From positions 29,521,732 to 29,585,731 of the forward strand of contig NC_088304.1 in assembly GCF_032854445.1 (NCBI RefSeq): a stretch of DNA of 64,000 nucleotides, written 5' to 3'. The notes under the pieces are model-generated. The model was not told the origin of the DNA and did no database searches. It worked only from the letters and a program-made list of their open reading frames with translations. Positions 11,288 to 22,412 of the stretch are shown here, piece by piece. This DNA comes from Liolophura sinensis (Eukaryota; Mollusca; Polyplacophora; Chitonida; Chitonidae). Within the stretch, counting starts at the first letter, position 1. Each line of letters opens with the position of its first letter. A program made the translations under genes and the position numbers.

Positions 11288-11525
11288 TTGTTTGTTTGAT
11301 AAGTGTTTTACGACGTAGGGCACTCTAGAATATTTCACTTATACGACCGTGGCCAGTATTATGGTGGGAGGAAACCGGGCAGAGCCTGGATGAAACCCAC
11401 GATCATCAGCAGGTTGTTGCAAGACCTTCTCAACCGAAGAGGAGGCTAACATGGTTGGACTCGCAGGGGTCACATTGGTGAGATGCCTCTGAGTCAATGT
11501 ACCGCGCTGGCACGTTAATCAACTA
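11288..11525 (-). mobile_element. SINE, near full length, reverse orientation
   Basis: All SINE blocks are present in reverse order, from gtgttttacgacgta to the head region gatgcctctgagtcaatgt. The 3' end carries a few extra bases (tagggcactctagaat) and the tail is reduced. Confidence 0.86.
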
Positions 11526-12029
11526 ATGGCAACTGATCTCATGGAGTATGGATATCTATCCTAGTACGAATTGTATTTGCAAGCTTTCTCAGATAACATA
11601 TACTTTCCTTGGCTTATGCAATCTCCAATGGTTTCCAGTCTGTATCCTGAAGTGGAATGAAAAACTATAGCTATGTGTGTATATCAAGCATCTTTCATAT
11701 TTCGCAGAATGTACAAATGACGCACCATGTATATTTTACAGTGATAATTTGCAAAAGTTATCAGGCCTGACCGAAGGCGGGGATTTTCTCTAGGCTCTAT
11801 CCTTTTCCTGCTCCCATAAAATTCACTGCGGTTGTGAAAGTCAAATAGTCTTTGCTAGGTATGTAAATTAATATCCTACTAGATACAATAATATAGGGTT
11901 TGGACATATTAAAGGTCTTTACTATTTTAACCAGCGGGACGGTTGCAATAAATGTGGCAATTTTTTTTTACGTCCTGTCACTACGCCCGATTTGAAGAGA
12001 ATGAGATTTGAGGGCTGTCTCTTTTAAGA

Positions 12030-12330
12030 ATGGCAATTCTCTTAAACAACCACACGTTCGTCCCTCCTAAAAACATAATTACTTTAATCTGCGTCACGCG
12101 ATGGTGATAAATGATCAGCCTGACGTACCTGATGCATTGGAGCAAATGAAAGCAAAGCGCTTCTTGTCGGCATGTTGAAGATTTATCATACACAGTGGGA
12201 AAGAATCCCCCGTTAACCAATTTGATGGACCAACGTGTTATCGGCTAAAAGGTATAACATCTGGGAACAATTCACATAATCACGACTTCCATGCGATCGC
12301 ATCTCCCAAATTACTGGCGCTTCGGAAAGA
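12030..12330 (+). repeat. dispersed repeat family B, copy 1
   Basis: Shares gatgataaatgat-like, gcttcttgtcgg..gttgaag, atttat.a.acacagt, cccccgtta.ccaattt and ggaccaacg blocks with 14750-15075 and 16795-17010 in the same order. No open frame of note. It may be a non-autonomous DNA element, but no terminal inverted repeats were found by eye. Confidence 0.7.
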
Positions 12331-12367
12331 TCTTTGGTCTTGGGAAGTTGGATGTAATTCTTATTCA

Positions 12368-12481
12368 CGGGTATTTACTGATTCGATATGTGTCTAACGC
12401 CGTGCTCAAGAATATTTTACTTATATTTCGGCGGCCAGATGATGGTGGGAGAAAATGGTCCAGAACCTGGGGGTAACTGGT
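12368..12481 (-). mobile_element. SINE fragment, diverged, reverse orientation
   Basis: Contains gattcgatatgtgtctaacg (a degraded 3' end), gccgtgctcaagaatatttt and gatggtgggagaaaatgg. It is truncated after the core. Confidence 0.75.
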
Positions 12482-13426
12482 TCACGGTATGGGTGAAGCC
12501 ATAGAACAAATGGGGGCATAGCACACTTTGTTGGTATTTTTAGATTTATTACCGTCACATTCAAATGGAAAAGCAATTCGACTGGACTTTTAATAAGGTT
12601 ATGTACCTCGCCTTTGGCAGACTTCTCCAGAGGCAATGCCATATCCAGGTACCATATGTTTAGTGTTTGTATTCAGCATGCACGCTCAATAGAAACATTA
12701 TTGACCCCGTAAGGGAACCAACAAGCATATAACAACCAAGCAGCACAGCACATTTTTTGACCGTATTTCACCGGTTTCTTATGACCATTTACCAACTATC
12801 ACGCTGTCTGCGCCCCTCCTGTTTTACTCTCTGTGCTGTGCGTCTTTAAATATAAATGGTCTATGGAATGCAAATAGTGGATCACAAAGAAAATTATGCA
12901 ATATTTTGTCTTTTTAGGCTCAGTTATGATACATTATTGTTTTTATCGAAGTCTTCTGCCATAGCTGCACCTTCACTATACAGAACTGGCACAAAATCGC
13001 CCAATGTCCCATTGAGTGTTGCGGAAGCAAATGAGCAAATCACTATAAATCATTATTTATGTACATTTATTACATAATGGAAAAGATCTTTAAACGCCCA
13101 CTCTGCCATTAGTTATAAATACCATGCGTTCGCCATTTCCCAAACGAGGGCCGCTTTGAGTCACATATTATCATGGAGGACAGAAACAGTTGACAGAATG
13201 TCAACACATTCCATTGGAATAACATTGGGTTTTGTATACGTATTTTATACTCTCTGTGGTTATGTGCGCAATTCTACTGTGATGATCTGGTATATAGACG
13301 AATTTCAAGAGAACATAGAGAACAGCAAAGTGTCACGTAAAATTTCAGTGAAACAAAACACAGCAAACAAAGGCAGTTTGCAGAAGTATATGAAAATGCT
13401 GTAGTTGGAAAAGTGACTGCCTTAGA

Positions 13427-13505
13427 GTATATTTATTCATTTGATTGGTGTTTTACGCCGTACTCAGAATATTTCACTTATACAACGGCGACCAGCTTTA
13501 TGGTG
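13427..13505 (-). mobile_element. SINE 3' fragment created by local duplication
   Basis: The 79 bp match the first part of the SINE at 13628 almost exactly, including the private variant acaacggcgaccagctttat. The copy stops at tatggtg, where the duplicated flank (acgatcaac...) begins. It is therefore better explained by duplication or gene conversion than by a separate insertion. Confidence 0.85.
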
Positions 13506-13628
13506 ACGATCAACTTTTAATCTAAATGAATGCTTTGTAAAGCCATGCTTTGTTTAATATAAATTTTAATGTCAGCATGTGTATCCCATATGTTTCCCAA
13601 TCTTTAAAAACGTTTGTTCTGCGTAATT
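13506..13628 (+). repeat. duplicate of the 10753-10868 flank
   Basis: Same order of sequence as 10753-10868, with scattered substitutions. It is sandwiched between a SINE fragment and a full SINE. Confidence 0.8.
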
Positions 13629-13893
13629 ATTTATTTATTCATTTGATTGGTGTTTTACGCCGTACTCAAGAATATTTCACTTATACAACGGCGACCAGCT
13701 TTATGGTGGGAGGAATCCGGGCTGACTTCGGAGGAAACCCACGACCGTCGTCAACTCGCTGGCAGAATTTCCCATGTACGGCCGGAGAGGAGGCAAAGCA
13801 TGAACAGGACTTCAACTCACAGCGGCCGCATTGGTGAGAGACTCCTGAGTCATTATGCAATTTGCCACGTTAACCACCCCGGCCCCGGAGGCC
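13628..13893 (-). mobile_element. tRNA-headed SINE, full length, reverse orientation
   Basis: Complete in reverse: (ATTT)n tail complement, gtgttttacgccgtactcaa, atggtgggaggaatccggg, gaaacccacgaccgtcg, the tRNA-like region with ttcaactcacagcggccgc, and the head ending ccccggaggcc. It carries an overlapping pair of open frames that are not genes. Confidence 0.9.
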
Positions 13894-13919
13894 TCCGATT
13901 ATATTCGCAACCATCCTCA

Positions 13920-14170
13920 CCTGTGACAACTGTAGACTGTTTTGTTTCTGGTAACACAAATGAGAGACTCCGTGGTAACACCTACGTGAACGTAAATCTT
14001 GTCCAACTGGAATTTATAGGGGACATGACCCAGACGTCGCTAGCGATAACAGTCTCAGTTGGAACATTTAGTGAACTTCTAAGGAAGTCTAACATAATCT
14101 ATGTCCATTACTTGAATTGGCGAACAGTGACAACATAACATTTGTTCAACGTGTCGGATTGGATCGAATG
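13920..14170 (+). repeat. dispersed repeat family A, copy 2
   Basis: Homologous to 15100-15310 over its whole length (tgacccagac, gtctcagttggaaca, cataacat.tgt.ca..gtgt and cggattgga blocks) and to the shorter copy at 9500-9600. Class unknown. Confidence 0.65.
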
Positions 14171-14391
14171 ATTGACGTCAGCTTAATGAAGCTACCATAC
14201 TCTGAGTGGATTCCACTGGCGTTCAATGGCCAAGATTGTCTACTGCCAAGGAAGAGCATAGAGAAAGAAAGACGAGTGGGACTGACCAGTATTTGACGAT
14301 ACATACACTGTCATCGTGGCCTATGCCATCTCTCCTGATTCCAATCATATTCGAAAGCAGAAATGAAACTCTGGCGCATTAAGCTTTCTCC

Positions 14392-14512
14392 TCGATTAAT
14401 TGACTACTAGTATCTTTGTGCTGGATTAATTGACTACTAGTATCTGTCCTGGATTAATTCACTACTAGTATCTTTGTCCTGAATTAATTCACTACTGGTG
14501 TCTTTGTCAGGG
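14392..14512. repeat. 30-bp tandem repeat, four units
   Basis: Four units of the type gattaattgactactagtat followed by ctttgt.ctg, with progressive changes. Short and non-coding. Confidence 0.85.
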
Positions 14513-14624
14513 TTATTTCTTTAGCCGCCGAACATACTTAAATGTGCATACTAATTTTACTAAGATGAATTTTTTTATACAACAGGATGGGCATTTGTTT
14601 CTGTCAAACATAAAGTTATTCTTT

Positions 14625-14649
14625 GCACACACACACACACACACACACA
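14625..14649. repeat. (CA)n microsatellite
   Basis: About twelve uninterrupted CA dinucleotides; likely polymorphic. Confidence 0.95.
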
Positions 14650-14749
14650 AATATATGTAAAGTCTAACACACGGTGGATATGAAATAATGTCTATTCACT
14701 ACTGCTAGGGGAATATACGATTGTGAGATAGTGTATCTATATTAAACTC

Positions 14750-15075
14750 TGGCTATCCGCTTAAACAACTCTAGCTAGCGTCGTTAGAAGGCACAATTAC
14801 TTGAAAGCAGCACGCGCTGATGATAAATGATTGGCACAGTCCTCGGTTTACTTAATGCAATGGAACAAATGGAGGCATACGCTTCCTGTCGGTTCGTTGA
14901 AGATTTATTACACATAATTTGACCAATCCCATAAATTATCCAATGTGAATAATTGGATGGACCAGTATATTATGAGCTGAAGGTATCACATCTAGGAACG
15001 ATATATACGATTACCACTTCCACACAACTACCTCTTTCACACAATTGTCGGTTCCACGACATAGATTTAGGATGT
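14750..15075 (+). repeat. dispersed repeat family B, copy 2
   Basis: Longest copy of family B, from cttaaacaactctagctagc through gatgataaatgattggcac, cttcctgtcgg, atttattacacata and gattaccacttccacaca. It runs straight into a family A copy, which suggests that A and B may be two parts of one longer element. Confidence 0.7.
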
Positions 15076-15099
15076 GTAACTAGGGGAAGAGAAAATCAC

Positions 15100-15310
15100 C
15101 AGAACCTGTGGTAACCCTTAGCATAAACGTTGTCCGCTTGAGATTTATCGGGATGACCCAGACATCTCAAGTTATAACTATAGTCTCAGCTGGAACAGTT
15201 AACGAGGCTCTTAGGCAGACGGGCTTTGTCTGGCGATCGAGGCCCATACCAAGATTTGGCAAACATAACATTGTCCATTGTGTCGGATTGGAGCTTATAT
15301 GATTGACCTC
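15100..15310 (+). repeat. dispersed repeat family A, copy 3
   Basis: Matches 13920-14170, including cataacattgtccattgtg and cggattggagctt. Adjacent to family B copy 2. Confidence 0.65.
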
Positions 15311-15520
15311 AAGTTGTTTTTACTTTCCACTGTTGTCCATTGATCTAGAGGACTGACACCACATAGAGGACCTATTCTATAAAAGGCTACTGCATACAGA
15401 GCAAAGCCAGAGCAGCGACGGAAGTGGTGAGTGAAATGGCCACACGATGAAACCCGGTCTCTGGCCAGTTTAAACCAGTTCGGGTATTATTTTAACCGTT
15501 CTTGAAAATGCTTAAAATTG

Positions 15521-16535
15521 GCAATGTACACACCCACAATTAGCAACGTACACATTCACAATTAGCAACGTACACGTCCACAATTAGCAATGTACATATC
15601 CACTATTTGCAACGTACACGTCCACAATTTGCAATGTACACATTCACAATTAGCAATGTACCCATCCACAATTTGCAATGTACACATCCACAATTAGCAA
15701 TGTACCCATCCACAATTAGCAATGTACACTTCCACAAAATCCATGACCTAATCAGATATAGGTATACACAAGTAGCAACGTACACTTCAACTAGCACCGT
15801 GACCTATTCAGAATTAGGTATACACGAGTAGCAATGTACACTTCCACTTGTACCAAGACCTAATAAGAAGTAGGTATACACGAGTAGCAATGTACACACA
15901 CACTTATACCAAGACCTTTTCAGAATTAGGTATACACTGATAGCAACGTAAACTTCCACTAATCCCATGACCTAATCAGAATCAGGTATACACGAGTAGT
16001 AATGTACACACCCGCTAATACCAAGACCTAATCAGAAGTAAGTATACACGAGTAGCAATGTACACATCCACTAATACCATGACCTAATCAGGATCGGGTA
16101 TATAAGAGTTGCAATGTACACACCCACTAATACCAAGACTTAATAAGGTATACACGAGTAGTAATGTACACACCCGCTAATACCAAGACCTAATCAGAAG
16201 TAAGTATACACGAGTAGCAATGTACACATCCACTAATACCATGACCTAATCAGGATCGGGTATATAAGAGTTGCAATGTACACACCCACTAATACCTAGA
16301 CTTAATCAGGTATACACGAGTAACAATGTACACACCCACTAACACCAAGACCTAATTAAACTCAGGTATATACGAGTAGCAATGTACACATCCACTAATA
16401 CCAAGACCTAATCAGAATGAGGTATACACGAGTAGCCACGTACACTTCCACTAACACCATGGCCTGTGAAGAATTAGGTATACACGAGTATCAACGTACA
16501 CTTCCACAAACATCATGACCTAATCAGAATTAGGT
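15521..16535. repeat. compound minisatellite: 22-bp units then about 57-bp units
   Basis: From 15521 about ten units of 22 bp (gcaatgtacacatccacaat type) are followed by longer units of about 57 bp. The longer units contain the same gcaatgtacac..ccac start plus ctaataccatgacctaatca and a gaa..aggtatacacgagta segment. Inside the second part a 162-bp block is repeated (landmark gtaatgtacacacccgctaa at about 15999 and 16161). The long unit looks like the short unit with an added segment. Confidence 0.88.
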
Positions 16536-16794
16536 ACATTCCAGACGAACTGACTATCTCTGTCAAGGATACCTAGGAGTATTTAAAGAAGAATATACTT
16601 AAATACGCAAACTACATTTTGCTGAGGTCAAAAACAAATTACTTAAGAGAACGTCTTTTTTTTTTCTTTGGCAAACATACACAGTTGTTTAGAGTATATA
16701 GGTATTTCAACTTGGAGCGGATAAAATGAGTGCTTGTTCAAGAATATTAATGATAATATGGGATGGTTTATTAAAACCTCATGGTTATCTTCAC

Positions 16795-17010
16795 GTGCAT
16801 TTAAGATTGGCCCATTAAAAATATAATTATCTGAAAACAGCACAAATAATGGAACCAAAACGCTTCTTGTTGGAACGTTGAGGATTTATTACTCACAATG
16901 GGGACGAAGCCCCCCGTTACCAATTTCAGGGACCAATGTTTATTGGCTAAAAGTATTACATCCCGAAACAATACCCGCGATTACCACTTCTACACGATGG
17001 CGGGTCTCTG
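16795..17010 (+). repeat. dispersed repeat family B, copy 3
   Basis: Shares cgcttcttgttgg, gttgaggatttatta, cccccgttaccaattt, gggaccaatg and gattaccacttctacac with the other family B copies. Confidence 0.7.
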
Positions 17011-17378
17011 GGCATATGACTTTTGATGTTTTTAAGAGGAACGGAAAAATGATGTGATGAAAGATAAGTGTATGGTTCCACCGGAAGCCCCGGGAGGAGG
17101 TGTGCTGAAGGGGGTTGAGATGAAAACCATTATTAAGTTGAAACAGGCTTGGGGAAAGAGCTCTTAAGCCTATTATTATACGATAATGTAGAAAATACGC
17201 TCTATTCACGGTTACGATTATTGATGTAATGGCCGCTTTTGAATGAATTTTCTGAGATTACAAACGGACCATTTTATCCGAGGTAATAACAACAATAATA
17301 ATAATATGCGTGTGTTATAATGGTTAATGATTAATGACTAATGGATCTTGTAATAGGATATAATGACAACATCACGAA
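17011..17378. other. intergenic, no recognised feature
   Basis: Contains a short AATAAT-rich run near 17290. The open frame on the minus strand (16940-17209) does not resemble a known protein. Confidence 0.4.
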
Positions 17379-18376
17379 GAGTGTAAACAGAGCAACAACG
17401 ACAGTGTGATGGGTGGCATATGGTCACACGTAACTGGTAAAGTATGGCTACAGCATGTAGAGTAAAACCAGAGCTGTGACGACAGTGTGATAGTTGGCAT
17501 ATGGTCCCACGTAACCGGTGAAATACGGCTACGGCATGTAGAGTAAAAACGACAGTGGCGACAGTGTGATTGTTGGTAGATGCCAGAGGCTGAATATTTG
17601 ATATGTTTAAGCCAGCACTTGGTCGAATGACACTGTGTCACGAGAGTAAAAACGACAGTGGCGACAGTGTGATTGTTGGTAGATGCCAGAGGCTGAATAT
17701 TTGATATGTTTAAACCAGCACTTGGTCGAATGACACTGTGTCACGAGAGTAAAAACAGTGCAGTGGGGACAGTGTGATAGTTGGGAGATGATACAGGTTG
17801 AATATTTGATATGTTTAAGCCAGCACTTGGTCGAATGACACTGTGTCACGAGGGTAAAAACAGTGCAGTGGGGACAGTGTGATAGTTGGGAGATGATACA
17901 GGTTGAATATTTGATATGTTTAGGCCAGCTCTTGGCCGTATGACACTGTGTTACGAGAGTAAAAACAGTGCAGTGGGGACAGTGTGATAGTTGGGAGATG
18001 ATACAGGTTGAATATTTGATATGTTTAAGCCAGCACTTGGTCGAATGACACTGCGTCACGAGAGTAAAAACAGTGCAGTGGGGACAGTGTGATAGTTGGG
18101 AGATGATACAGGTTGAATATTTGATATGTTTAAACCAGCACTTAGCCGTATGACACTGCGTCACGAGAGTAAAAACAGTGCAGTGGCGACAGTGTGATAG
18201 TTGGGAGATGATACAGGTTGAATATTTGATATGTTTAAACCAGCATTTAGCCGTATGACACTGTGTCACGAGAGTAAAAACAGTGCAGTGGGGACAATGT
18301 GATAGCTGGGAGATGATTCAGGTTGAATATTTGATATGTTTAAGCCAGCTCTTGGCCGTATGACACTGGGTCACAA
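17379..18376. repeat. tandem array with 83-bp and 105-bp units
   Basis: Two 83-bp units (landmark gacagtgtgat.g.tggcata) are followed by about eight units of 103-105 bp (landmarks gtgatagttgggagatgata, ttgaatatttgatatgttta and cgaatgacactgtgtcacga). Spacing of the tcacgag landmark is 103, then 105 six times. Because 105 is a multiple of three, a 220-codon minus-strand frame stays open (17607-18269). Its translation is a 35-residue repeat with no family resemblance and no start context, so it is treated as a by-product. Confidence 0.92.
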
Positions 18377-19530
18377 GTACTTATATGCATTTCATAAATT
18401 CAGATTGGAAAATTTAACACACCAATGTAGTCACGGTGTCCATGTAGCGTAGATGGGAAGACCAATTTGGCAATGGTATTGGCAAATTTTTTTTAGCGAG
18501 CAAAGGGAGGCTACTTTACTCGAAATATTCGTCAGCTGCAATTAGTCAGCAACATGCTTTCTATTATGACGCACGGGGCCGTCCTTACCTTGCACAACGA
18601 AATTACCTTGCATCGTGAGAGATAAATCCCGATTTTTAAAATTTGGATGTAGCAACAAAAACTCTCTGTTCGACATTCTGTAGACAAATGAAGGCAAGAA
18701 TGATGTTAGAAAAAAAAAACGTCGTCTCAACCTTTGTTTTTATCCTTCATTTCCACGGCTCTATTTAACATGATTTTATAGTTCCGCCGATAAACCGAGA
18801 ACTTATTTTTTTTAGAATAGGTGAACAATTTTTACACGTCACTTACGTCATACATGTACCCTTCCTGAACTGTAAACAGCGTTAGAGAATCATTCCATAC
18901 CGGAGAAGCCCGAAAAAGGAAGCGTTTGATGGAGGAATATCTACAACCTAACTTGCAAATTTTCTCACCAGCATGGACGAAAATGATCGCCAAAGAAATT
19001 CTCAAGCAGCAATAATCTTGCAGTCTATGCAGGTATAGACGTGAAACCATAAAAGATTAAATGCTTAATATGATCATATTTGTCAATGGACATGATGTTT
19101 CCTTTAGTTTTAAAGCCGTTTTTCTTGGATGAGGACGTGAGCTACTGTATTTATCATGAATGCGTTTGGTTTTCGTCATTGTAAGATGTATTGTAAGACT
19201 TCCTAAGTTGCATGTCCTATCTGCAGGAAAAAGTAGAAGCAGATATTCCCCGTATACGATGTATGCTTACCGGAGGTCCTGCTTCATGTGGTCACTGACA
19301 CCAGTGTGGACGCCTGAGCCAGGATCACATTAAAATTTCTCCCCTAAACACGCTGGATCCAATCTGTGTTAAAACACAGAACCCTCTACTGTTACGTTGC
19401 AGCTAGCGACTGTGGATTGCACAAGCCTTTGAACATGAAGCAACAACCATAGCACAGATCGTCACAGCTAAAACCACCAGTTTATCATTTATGTTTAGTG
19501 ATGTTTTGCACATTTTAATGTGTACAGTTT
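18377..19530. other. intergenic, old repeat traces only
   Basis: No gene seen. The stretch at 19110-19260 (ttttcgtc, ttgtaagacttc, tatctgcaggaaaaa, agatattccccg) resembles 27385-27480, so it is probably an old duplicated fragment. Confidence 0.4.
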
Positions 19531-19756
19531 TATGGCCCAATGACCCAGGAGGCTGTCGCCAATACGGTCGCCGTGAGTTCATGTCCATCTCATGCTGGCT
19601 TCCTGTCCGGACGTACGTTCCCACGATCTGGCCGCGGATGGCCGTGGGTTTCCCCCGGGCTCTACCTGTTCCATCTTAATGCTGGCCACCGTCGTGTAAG
19701 GGGAATATTATCGAGTATGGCGTAAAACACCAATTAAGCAAGTAAATAAATAAATG
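19531..19756 (+). mobile_element. SINE with partial head
   Basis: Starts in the tRNA-like region (caatgacccaggaggctgtc), then gtgagttcatgtcc, gctggcttcctgtccgg, gtgggtttcccccgggctct, taatgctggccaccgtcgtg and ggcgtaaaacaccaatt, ending in a short AAAT tail. It ends 34 bp left of the large inverted repeat. Confidence 0.87.
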
Positions 19757-19790
19757 TAGTTTCTGAGCTAAATGAATGGGTTTCTGCAAT

Positions 19791-20040
19791 GTTTTTCTTT
19801 TCTGTCAGACGTACATCAATGTACTGAACTACTGATCTCTTGGCTCAGGAAAGCTTGCGCTTTCAGCAACAGATGACATGACTGCGGACCGAGTGAACCC
19901 TTAAGACGGGGTAATGCCACGTGATTCATCGAACACACGCGCTGTGGTTGTTTCTCTGATTATATAAGCAGAGATATATTTAGGCTAAATGATATACACT
20001 CCGTTATACTGTAAACATCTTATGTGTTATAGGTCTTTTG
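19791..20040 (+). repeat. large inverted repeat, left arm (250 bp)
   Basis: Reverse-complementary to 20540-20797. By hand alignment I see one substitution and two small indels (3 and 5 bp) along the arm, so the arms are far more alike than any other repeat pair here. The arm contains CACGTG at 19918-19923 and a TATA-like TATATAAG at 19961-19968, pointing to the spacer. Confidence 0.95.
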
Positions 20041-20539
20041 CAGCGGGCAGATCCAATGCGGACAGTGCTGCCTCACTGGAACAATGCACTGAAGTCAGCT
20101 GCAGGTCGCTCCTACCTAGTCATATTATTATACTGTCAAATTATGCTGTCACAAGTCCGACTGTACTTGGCCTATAAGATAAAAGTATATCCGAGAAGTA
20201 ATTATGTTATCGACTTGAATGTCTTATAGAGGCATAACCCACACAGAAGCCGAGAGACCCGGGATCCAACCCAGTGTCGGGTCATGCCAAAGACTTTAAA
20301 AATGGTACTTGTTGCTGCGTCGCTTCGTACTCAGCACTTAAAGGTTCGGGAAAGGAAACAGCACTGGTTGACCCGGTGTCAGTATAATATGACTTATGAG
20401 ATGTCTTGTCTGGTGTCCTCGGCATGATTCTTCAGTGGCGAACAACGAAGTTAAACCCCAAGCATACATACATACATTCAAAACTCATAGAGGAATTGAA
20501 CGATCTGTGTACGTCTTACGTGAAGTAAGACGTACGCTT
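20041..20539. repeat. spacer of the inverted repeat with dispersed repeat family C in both orientations
   Basis: 20041-20160 begins with gtgctgcctcactggaac and matches the start of the family C copy at 28170 in plus orientation. 20230-20460 is a longer family C copy in minus orientation (gtcatgccaaagactttaaa, tggttgacccggtgtcagta and a (CATA)n tail). The spacer thus continues the inverted structure imperfectly. A perfect 11-bp hairpin stem with a 5-base loop (gtacgtcttac / gtaagacgtac) lies at 20509-20535, next to the right arm. Confidence 0.75.
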
Positions 20540-20797
20540 CAAAAGACCTATAACACATAAGATGTTTACAGTATAACGGAGTGTAGCCTATATCATTTAG
20601 CCTAAATATATCTCTACTTATATAATCAGAGAAACAACCACAGCGCGTGTGTTCGATGAATCACGTGGCATTACCCCGTCTTAAGGGTTCACTCGGTCCG
20701 CAGTCATGTCATCTGTTGCTGAAAGCGCAAGCTTTCCTGGAGAGCCAAGAGATCAGTAGTTCAGTACATTGATGTACGTCTGACAGAAAAGAAAAAC
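20540..20797 (-). repeat. large inverted repeat, right arm (258 bp)
   Basis: Partner of 19791-20040. The TATA-like motif here reads cttatata at 20617-20624 and points left, into the spacer. Homology stops at gaaaaac (20797); no target-site duplication could be recognised outside the two arms. Confidence 0.95.
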
Positions 20798-21269
20798 GCT
20801 ATACCCAAAAATGTACTCCAGGTATGTTGGTATTATACACCTAAAATCTGATCTCCAGTGTATAAAGAAAACATTAAACCCAATTTCTTCTGTCATTAAA
20901 CAAGTAAATTTTGAACACTTGGTCATGATTCACATTCCCAAATAAGATCTGACGAAGAGTCATCTGTTCTAACGTGGGTTCCACGTTCAGGTAACGGTAA
21001 TCTTGTACAGCTTAGAAACATTGTGATGATGTATTTATAATAGATCAGAGAACGTCGAGAGCATGATTAATATGATGTAGAATTTATGGAACAGACAACG
21101 TGCTTATTAATAGTTACTTATTTATGACCGTACACGACAAGACACTCCTGTTATTTGTAAAATATGGTCGTCCACCGTGAGTGAAACATTTTCATCAGTG
21201 TAAATCAAGGGAATAACCATTACATGTCTGTGTGTAAATCACATGAGGTGTGAGTGTACCCCGTGATGT

Positions 21270-21455
21270 ACAATCAGGCGCCCTCAAACACCTGACACGG
21301 GTTCGTCAACAGATCATAAACACTGAGGAAGTTGACATGCGCAGACTGACGCCCCATAGTTAACTGTGGCTATAGATTCAGGAGATTTACTGTTGTGCTC
21401 TACTTCGAAAGCTCATTACATCTAACTCGTGATAAAGGAGCAAAGTTAAGGCCAT
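21270..21455 (+). promoter_or_regulatory. candidate conserved upstream element of the synthetase gene
   Basis: Roughly 190 bp here match 29015-29205 with about 14 substitutions by hand count (near 93% identity) and no indels, clearly better than the surrounding duplicated DNA. It lies about 1.5 kb upstream of the synthetase start. Local gene conversion or purifying selection on a regulatory element could both explain it. Confidence 0.4.
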
Positions 21456-22412
21456 AATTTCAAACTAATTGGTTGATATTCCTTTTTCAGCCCAATGCTC
21501 TGCTCTTTAAGCTTAGATTTGCCCATGCCTTTGTTGTTCTGCCTCAGGAATGCGATCGGTATAGGAGATGTCAGTATGTTCTAAATCAATCAGTTAATCA
21601 ATAACTAAAGTTATTAATCAACACAGGTCATTTGTCTACCACACAATCAATAAAAGTGTTATTTTCACGTCTGAAGAAAACCTGTTCATGAAATCCTTTA
21701 ATTGCGTGTAACGTTCACCTGTGGCCCACCGCGGCTGATCATTTAAGAGACAAAATATTAAGCTTTTCATCTGGTGGGAAAATTAGGCGTGCAAAGAAAA
21801 AAACAAAAAAAATGGGGAATGTATCGATCTTTAAAGACTTATTACACGCAATTTACCAGCCGTCTGCAAGCTAAACGTTTGGGTGGGTGGACAGCTATAC
21901 GTATGTAAATCAGTTTTTGTGAGTGATCTTTTTTTCAAAGAAGGGTAAGAAAATGTGTCACCTTACTTTACCTGACAACATGCACTGGAGTTAATATCAG
22001 AGTAGAGTTTCATTAACTGTGAGAGGGTTTTACACCATAACACACATAACTTTCCAGACAAAACCCCCGAAACCATTATGGAAGATGAAGCCGACCCAGA
22101 CGCCCTCCAAATTCCCATTTGTTAATTTAGGTAAAGAACTACGACAGAGCGTCCCAAGGCTTATTCCTGCTTGGTAAGCATTATGTTGGCACAGGATATG
22201 AATCTACCGTCATATCTCTGATTCTACTAATAATTGATGTTTTTACTCGGAGAAGGCAGCTAGAAACAGTCCGTAGCAGTATGATTTCATCAAGGTACAT
22301 GTATTGTTTTCCGAATTTTTCCCCGGCGTTTCCAAACTTCTGTTCAGTAGAATCGCAGGCTTTGTACAGCATTATACGCTACCGTACATCGTCATTGTGC
22401 CAATTATCAGTT

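Noticed and set aside
17607-18269. 220-codon minus-strand open frame
   Set aside because: Lies wholly in the 105-bp array; the unit is a multiple of three, so the frame stays open by arithmetic. No domain or start context.
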